The position numbers and the translations under genes are program-made. The notes below the pieces were generated by a model. It was not told the origin of the DNA. It worked only from the letters and a program-made list of their open reading frames with translations, and searched no databases. From an uncultured Candidatus Melainabacteria bacterium (GTDB lineage Bacteria; Cyanobacteriota; Vampirovibrionia; Gastranaerophilales; Gastranaerophilaceae), in contig CAKUUC010000005.1 in NCBI GenBank assembly GCA_934692625.1, positions 62,001 to 126,000 of the forward strand: a DNA stretch of 64,000 nucleotides. Direction: 5' to 3'. Each line of letters starts with the position of its first letter. Within the stretch, counting starts at the first letter, position 1. Shown one piece after another: positions 61,429-64,000 of the stretch.

Positions 61429-62667
61429 ATGAGTAATGAATTAAAAAATTCAATATCTACTGACCAATTATGCAAAGAGTATGATTGGTATCAAAACAAC
61501 TTTCCCGAAGTTGTTCAAAAATCTTGCGATGAATTTTTTGACCCTAATTTCAGAATGGAATTCATCGGACTCAGCAAAAATATCAACTGTCTGACAGACG
61601 ATGAAGCCTGCTTTGTAACAAAAATCAAAATAGACAAAGAATACGATATGTATTTTAGATTGACCGCAAAAACAATTGATTTAATACTTACAAAAATTCT
61701 CGGACAATCAAAAACAAGTTTTAATATAAACAAAATTTCAGAACTTGAGGCAAAAATTATAACTTCATTTAATGATTATCTTTTTGAACATTTGAAAGGA
61801 ATGTTACAAAATCCGCCTCAAAATGAATTAAAACGTAATAATTTTGACGTAATTCACCTAACGTTTATAATAAAAGAAAAAGACGATTACAATAACAAAA
61901 CCGGAAAAGTTGTAATTTCTTTACCGGCAGCATTATTGAATCCGGAATCGGTAGACTCTCACGAAAATACGTTTTCAGAAGATGACTTCCCGAATGCCGA
62001 AACTTTTGCAAAGGTTTATGTCGGAAAAACAAAATTCAAACTTCACGATGTAAAAAACCTTGAAACAGAAGACGTAGTCGTTTTTGAAAACAGTAATATA
62101 GAAAGCTTACAACTGTCAGTTTACGGGGAAACCTTCCCTGTAAAAATCAATCCGAATATGGATATATTAATACCCGCAGAAGATGACGGAGGAGAAACAA
62201 TGGGAACAAACGCTCCTAATATATGGGATAGCATAGAAGTAGAAATGAATGCTGAATTTGATTCGGTAAAAGTTACTCTTGGCGAATTGAAAAGCATTGA
62301 AAACGGACTTGTCGTAGATTTAACATCACTTTACGACAACAACGTTACTCTAAAAGTAGAAGGCAAACCTATCGCAAGCGGAAGTCTTGTAATAGTAAAC
62401 GACAGATATGGAGTAAAAATAAATCAAGTTCTTACTCCTGATACGCAAAAATCAAAACCGGCTCAAGTCGCAAAGAATAACGATGATGAAGAGGAAACAT
62501 TACACGTAGATTATGATGACGAAGAGGAAAATGAAAATTCGGAAGATAACTACGACAACTCAGATGAAGAAGAAGTTTCATCTGGCGATGAAGGCGAAGA
62601 AGAAGGCGAAAACGAGGACGAAGAGTTCGATTACAGCGATTTTGAGCTTGAAGACGAAAACATTTAA
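61429..62667 (+). CDS. FliM/FliN-like switch protein with two SpoA domains
   Basis: The 412-residue protein has an N-terminal FliM-like region (I-S-E-L-E-A-K-I-I-T-S-F near 103). A first SpoA-type domain follows at about 192-242 (A-K-V-Y-V-G-K-T-K-F-K-L-H-D-V-K-N-L-E-T-E-D-V-V), then a second at about 268-336 (V-K-V-T-L-G-E-L-K-S-I-E-N-G...G-K-P-I-A-S-G-S-L-V-I-V-N-D-R-Y-G-V-K-I). Two SpoA domains in one chain match the YscQ/HrcQ layout of injectisomes or a FliM-FliN fusion. The last 60 residues are very acidic (Asp/Glu with Asn/Ser). The following FliO and FliP support a flagellar cytoplasmic ring role. Confidence 0.8.
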   Translation: MSNELKNSISTDQLCKEYDWYQNNFPEVVQKSCDEFFDPNFRMEFIGLSKNINCLTDDEACFVTKIKIDKEYDMYFRLTAKTIDLILTKILGQSKTSFNINKISELEAKIITSFNDYLFEHLKGMLQNPPQNELKRNNFDVIHLTFIIKEKDDYNNKTGKVVISLPAALLNPESVDSHENTFSEDDFPNAETFAKVYVGKTKFKLHDVKNLETEDVVVFENSNIESLQLSVYGETFPVKINPNMDILIPAEDDGGETMGTNAPNIWDSIEVEMNAEFDSVKVTLGELKSIENGLVVDLTSLYDNNVTLKVEGKPIASGSLVIVNDRYGVKINQVLTPDTQKSKPAQVAKNNDDEEETLHVDYDDEEENENSEDNYDNSDEEEVSSGDEGEEEGENEDEEFDYSDFELEDENI

Positions 62668-62712
62668 TAACAATTAGAATAATTTTTATTAAACGGGGAG
62701 AACAACAAAATA

Positions 62713-63351
62713 ATGGGCGGATATGTAGTAAATTTCACAGTATATACAATGGCAATGATAGGTCTAATCTGTTTTGCCGTATTTGTTTATAAAAAAATAA
62801 TGAATGGTGAACTTGGTAAAAAACGCACAAACTACATTGAAATTGAAGACACATTAAACCTCAATCCACGCAAAACTCTCCACGTTGTAAGAGCAGGAAA
62901 CGAGAAATTTTTAATCGCTTCTGACGTCGATAGAACATCTTTAATTTCAAAATTGAATGATAATCAACCTCAACCATTCCCGCAACAACAATATTCTCAA
63001 GATAATACAATACAAAACTTCAATGATGTGATGGATTTTGTCAAACAGCAACAACCGACAAGACAGGTTCCTCAACAAAAATCAAAACCGCACGTTCATC
63101 TTGAACCTATCACAAGAAAAATGGATAGAGGAGTTGGAATTTCAAACTTGAGAAAAAGTCTTGATTACAGAGCTGGCGAAGTAAATCTCACTCCGCAACC
63201 AACTCAAAAACAAAATGTTCAACCGCAAAAGGTTGCACAAATTCAACAACAAAGAATAGCCAGTCAAAAAATTCCAGTAGCACAGCAAACCACAAGAAAA
63301 ACAAGCGGTTCCGCACTACGAGATATGGCAAAAAAAATAAACGAACTATAA
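62713..63351 (+). CDS. fliO: FliO-like flagellar export assembly protein
   Basis: The 212-residue protein has a single N-terminal membrane helix (about 6-27). A short conserved domain follows (I-E-I-E-D-T-L-N-L-N-P-R-K-T-L-H-V-V-R-A-G-N-E-K-F-L-I-A-S), as in FliO, then a long Gln/Pro-rich cytoplasmic tail. FliO acts as a chaperone for assembly of the FliP ring. It lies between the switch protein and FliP, the usual order. The tail has no clear family. Confidence 0.8.
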   Translation: MGGYVVNFTVYTMAMIGLICFAVFVYKKIMNGELGKKRTNYIEIEDTLNLNPRKTLHVVRAGNEKFLIASDVDRTSLISKLNDNQPQPFPQQQYSQDNTIQNFNDVMDFVKQQQPTRQVPQQKSKPHVHLEPITRKMDRGVGISNLRKSLDYRAGEVNLTPQPTQKQNVQPQKVAQIQQQRIASQKIPVAQQTTRKTSGSALRDMAKKINEL

Positions 63352-63364
63352 GGACATAATTAAT

Positions 63365-64000
63365 ATGGATCAATTACAAAACCTAAATCCGGTACTACAA
63401 ATGCTAATCGTTATGGCAATGTTTTCACTACTGCCATTTCTATTTTGTTGTATGACAAGTTTTTTGAGATATGTAATTGTTTTTGCAATGCTCAAAACCG
63501 CAATGGGGACTCAATCGGTACCACCGGCAATGGTTATTATCGGATTATCAATGATTTTGACTTTTTATACAATGGGACCGACTTTCCAAAAGATGTACGA
63601 TATGGGCTCAATTCCATATAAGCAAAATCACGATATGGTTGCAGCAATTCAAGAGGGTTCAAAACCTTTAAAAGAATTTATGCTAAAACAAACCAGAGAA
63701 AAAGATTTGGTATTTTTCGTAGAACTTTCGCAAAAAGCAAAGCCTAAATCGCCTGATGAATTGACAATTTGGCAAGTTGCACCGGCATACATTATCAGTG
63801 AATTAAAAACATCATTTGAAATAAGCTTCATCATATTTGTACCATTTATCGTTTTGGACTTGGTAGTTGCAAATATTTTGTTGGCACTGGGTATGATGAT
63901 GTTATCACCAACAATCATTTCAATGCCGTTCAAACTGTTAATATTTATCGCAGTTGACGGTTGGACGCTAATCGTACAAGGTTTGGTGTCAAGTTATAAC
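63365..64000 (+). CDS. fliP: Flagellar/type III export gate protein FliP (3' end missing)
   Basis: The ATG at 63365 follows AAGGA by about 8 nt; the frame is open to the window edge with 212 codons. FliP forms the core of the export gate with FliQ and FliR. Signature segments are present: L-R-Y-V-I-V-F-A-M-L-K-T-A-M-G-T-Q-S-V-P-P, I-S-E-L-K-T-S-F-E-I-S-F-I-I-F-V-P-F-I-V-L-D, and M-M-M-L-S-P-T-I-I-S-M-P-F-K, and it ends in V-D-G-W-T-L-I-V-Q-G-L. Judging from the family only a few residues are missing. No cleavable signal peptide precedes the first membrane helix. Confidence 0.95.
   Translation, partial: MDQLQNLNPVLQMLIVMAMFSLLPFLFCCMTSFLRYVIVFAMLKTAMGTQSVPPAMVIIGLSMILTFYTMGPTFQKMYDMGSIPYKQNHDMVAAIQEGSKPLKEFMLKQTREKDLVFFVELSQKAKPKSPDELTIWQVAPAYIISELKTSFEISFIIFVPFIVLDLVVANILLALGMMMLSPTIISMPFKLLIFIAVDGWTLIVQGLVSSYN

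Overview
The window is an AT-rich bacterial chromosome segment with a Gram-negative-type envelope: a TolC family outer membrane protein, a periplasmic adaptor, a BamE-like protein and many signal peptides. Several traits together suggest an uncultured gut or environmental relative of the non-photosynthetic cyanobacteria (Vampirovibrionia/Melainabacteria, order Gastranaerophilales). These are many pilin-like proteins with an F-T-L-A-E start, filamentous adhesins of the leukotoxin LktA-like family, fermentative AdhE, glycogen synthase, a flagellar export locus and no respiratory genes. This placement is an inference from gene content, not a phylogeny.

Layout. 1-1500: the 3' end of a plant-type glutamate-cysteine ligase, a tiny HTH protein and two tRNA genes (Ser-GGA, Arg-CCU). 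1.6-10.7 kb: six type IV pilin-like genes. The last three (5168-10709) form an operon whose products share a glycine-rich C-terminal domain ending in Trp. 10.8-12 kb: tyrS. 12.2-18.8 kb: two secreted filamentous adhesins facing each other, separated by an orphan gene and a 468-bp dispersed repeat. 19.2-25 kb: a tripartite efflux/export operon (TolC, MacA-like adaptor, DUF3137-like membrane protein, ABC ATPase, MacB-like permease). 25-31 kb: small orphan genes, gdhA, and adhE with a Rex-type operator at its promoter. 30.9-35.4 kb: a 1495-residue coiled-coil protein of unknown function. 35.6-41 kb: a TPR protein, pepA, two unknown genes and a diguanylate cyclase. 41.2-46.4 kb: a minus-strand operon headed by pheT (SH3-like, pgeF, DUF1653, tspO). 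46.5-49.8 kb: an envelope operon (BamE-like, two paralogous secreted proteins, HEAT protein), a 58-residue protein and a second HEAT protein. 49.9-50.4 kb: the second copy of the 468-bp repeat, then another pilin-like gene. 51-57.7 kb: an XRE regulator, purine nucleoside phosphorylase, RNA polymerase omega, glgA and a giant zinc-ribbon/degenerate NTPase protein. 57.8-64 kb: ruvB, recG, then a FliM/FliN-like protein with two SpoA domains, FliO and FliP (the last runs off the window).

The window combines surface-structure functions (pilin-like proteins, adhesins, efflux/export, flagellar export) with ordinary housekeeping and fermentation genes. The main signals for a second look are the glycine-rich pilin trio, the long mosaic repeat, the Rex site on adhE, at least five to six apparently leaderless genes whose -10 element lies 6-7 nt before ATG, the FliM-FliN fusion-like switch protein and the 1495-residue coiled-coil protein.
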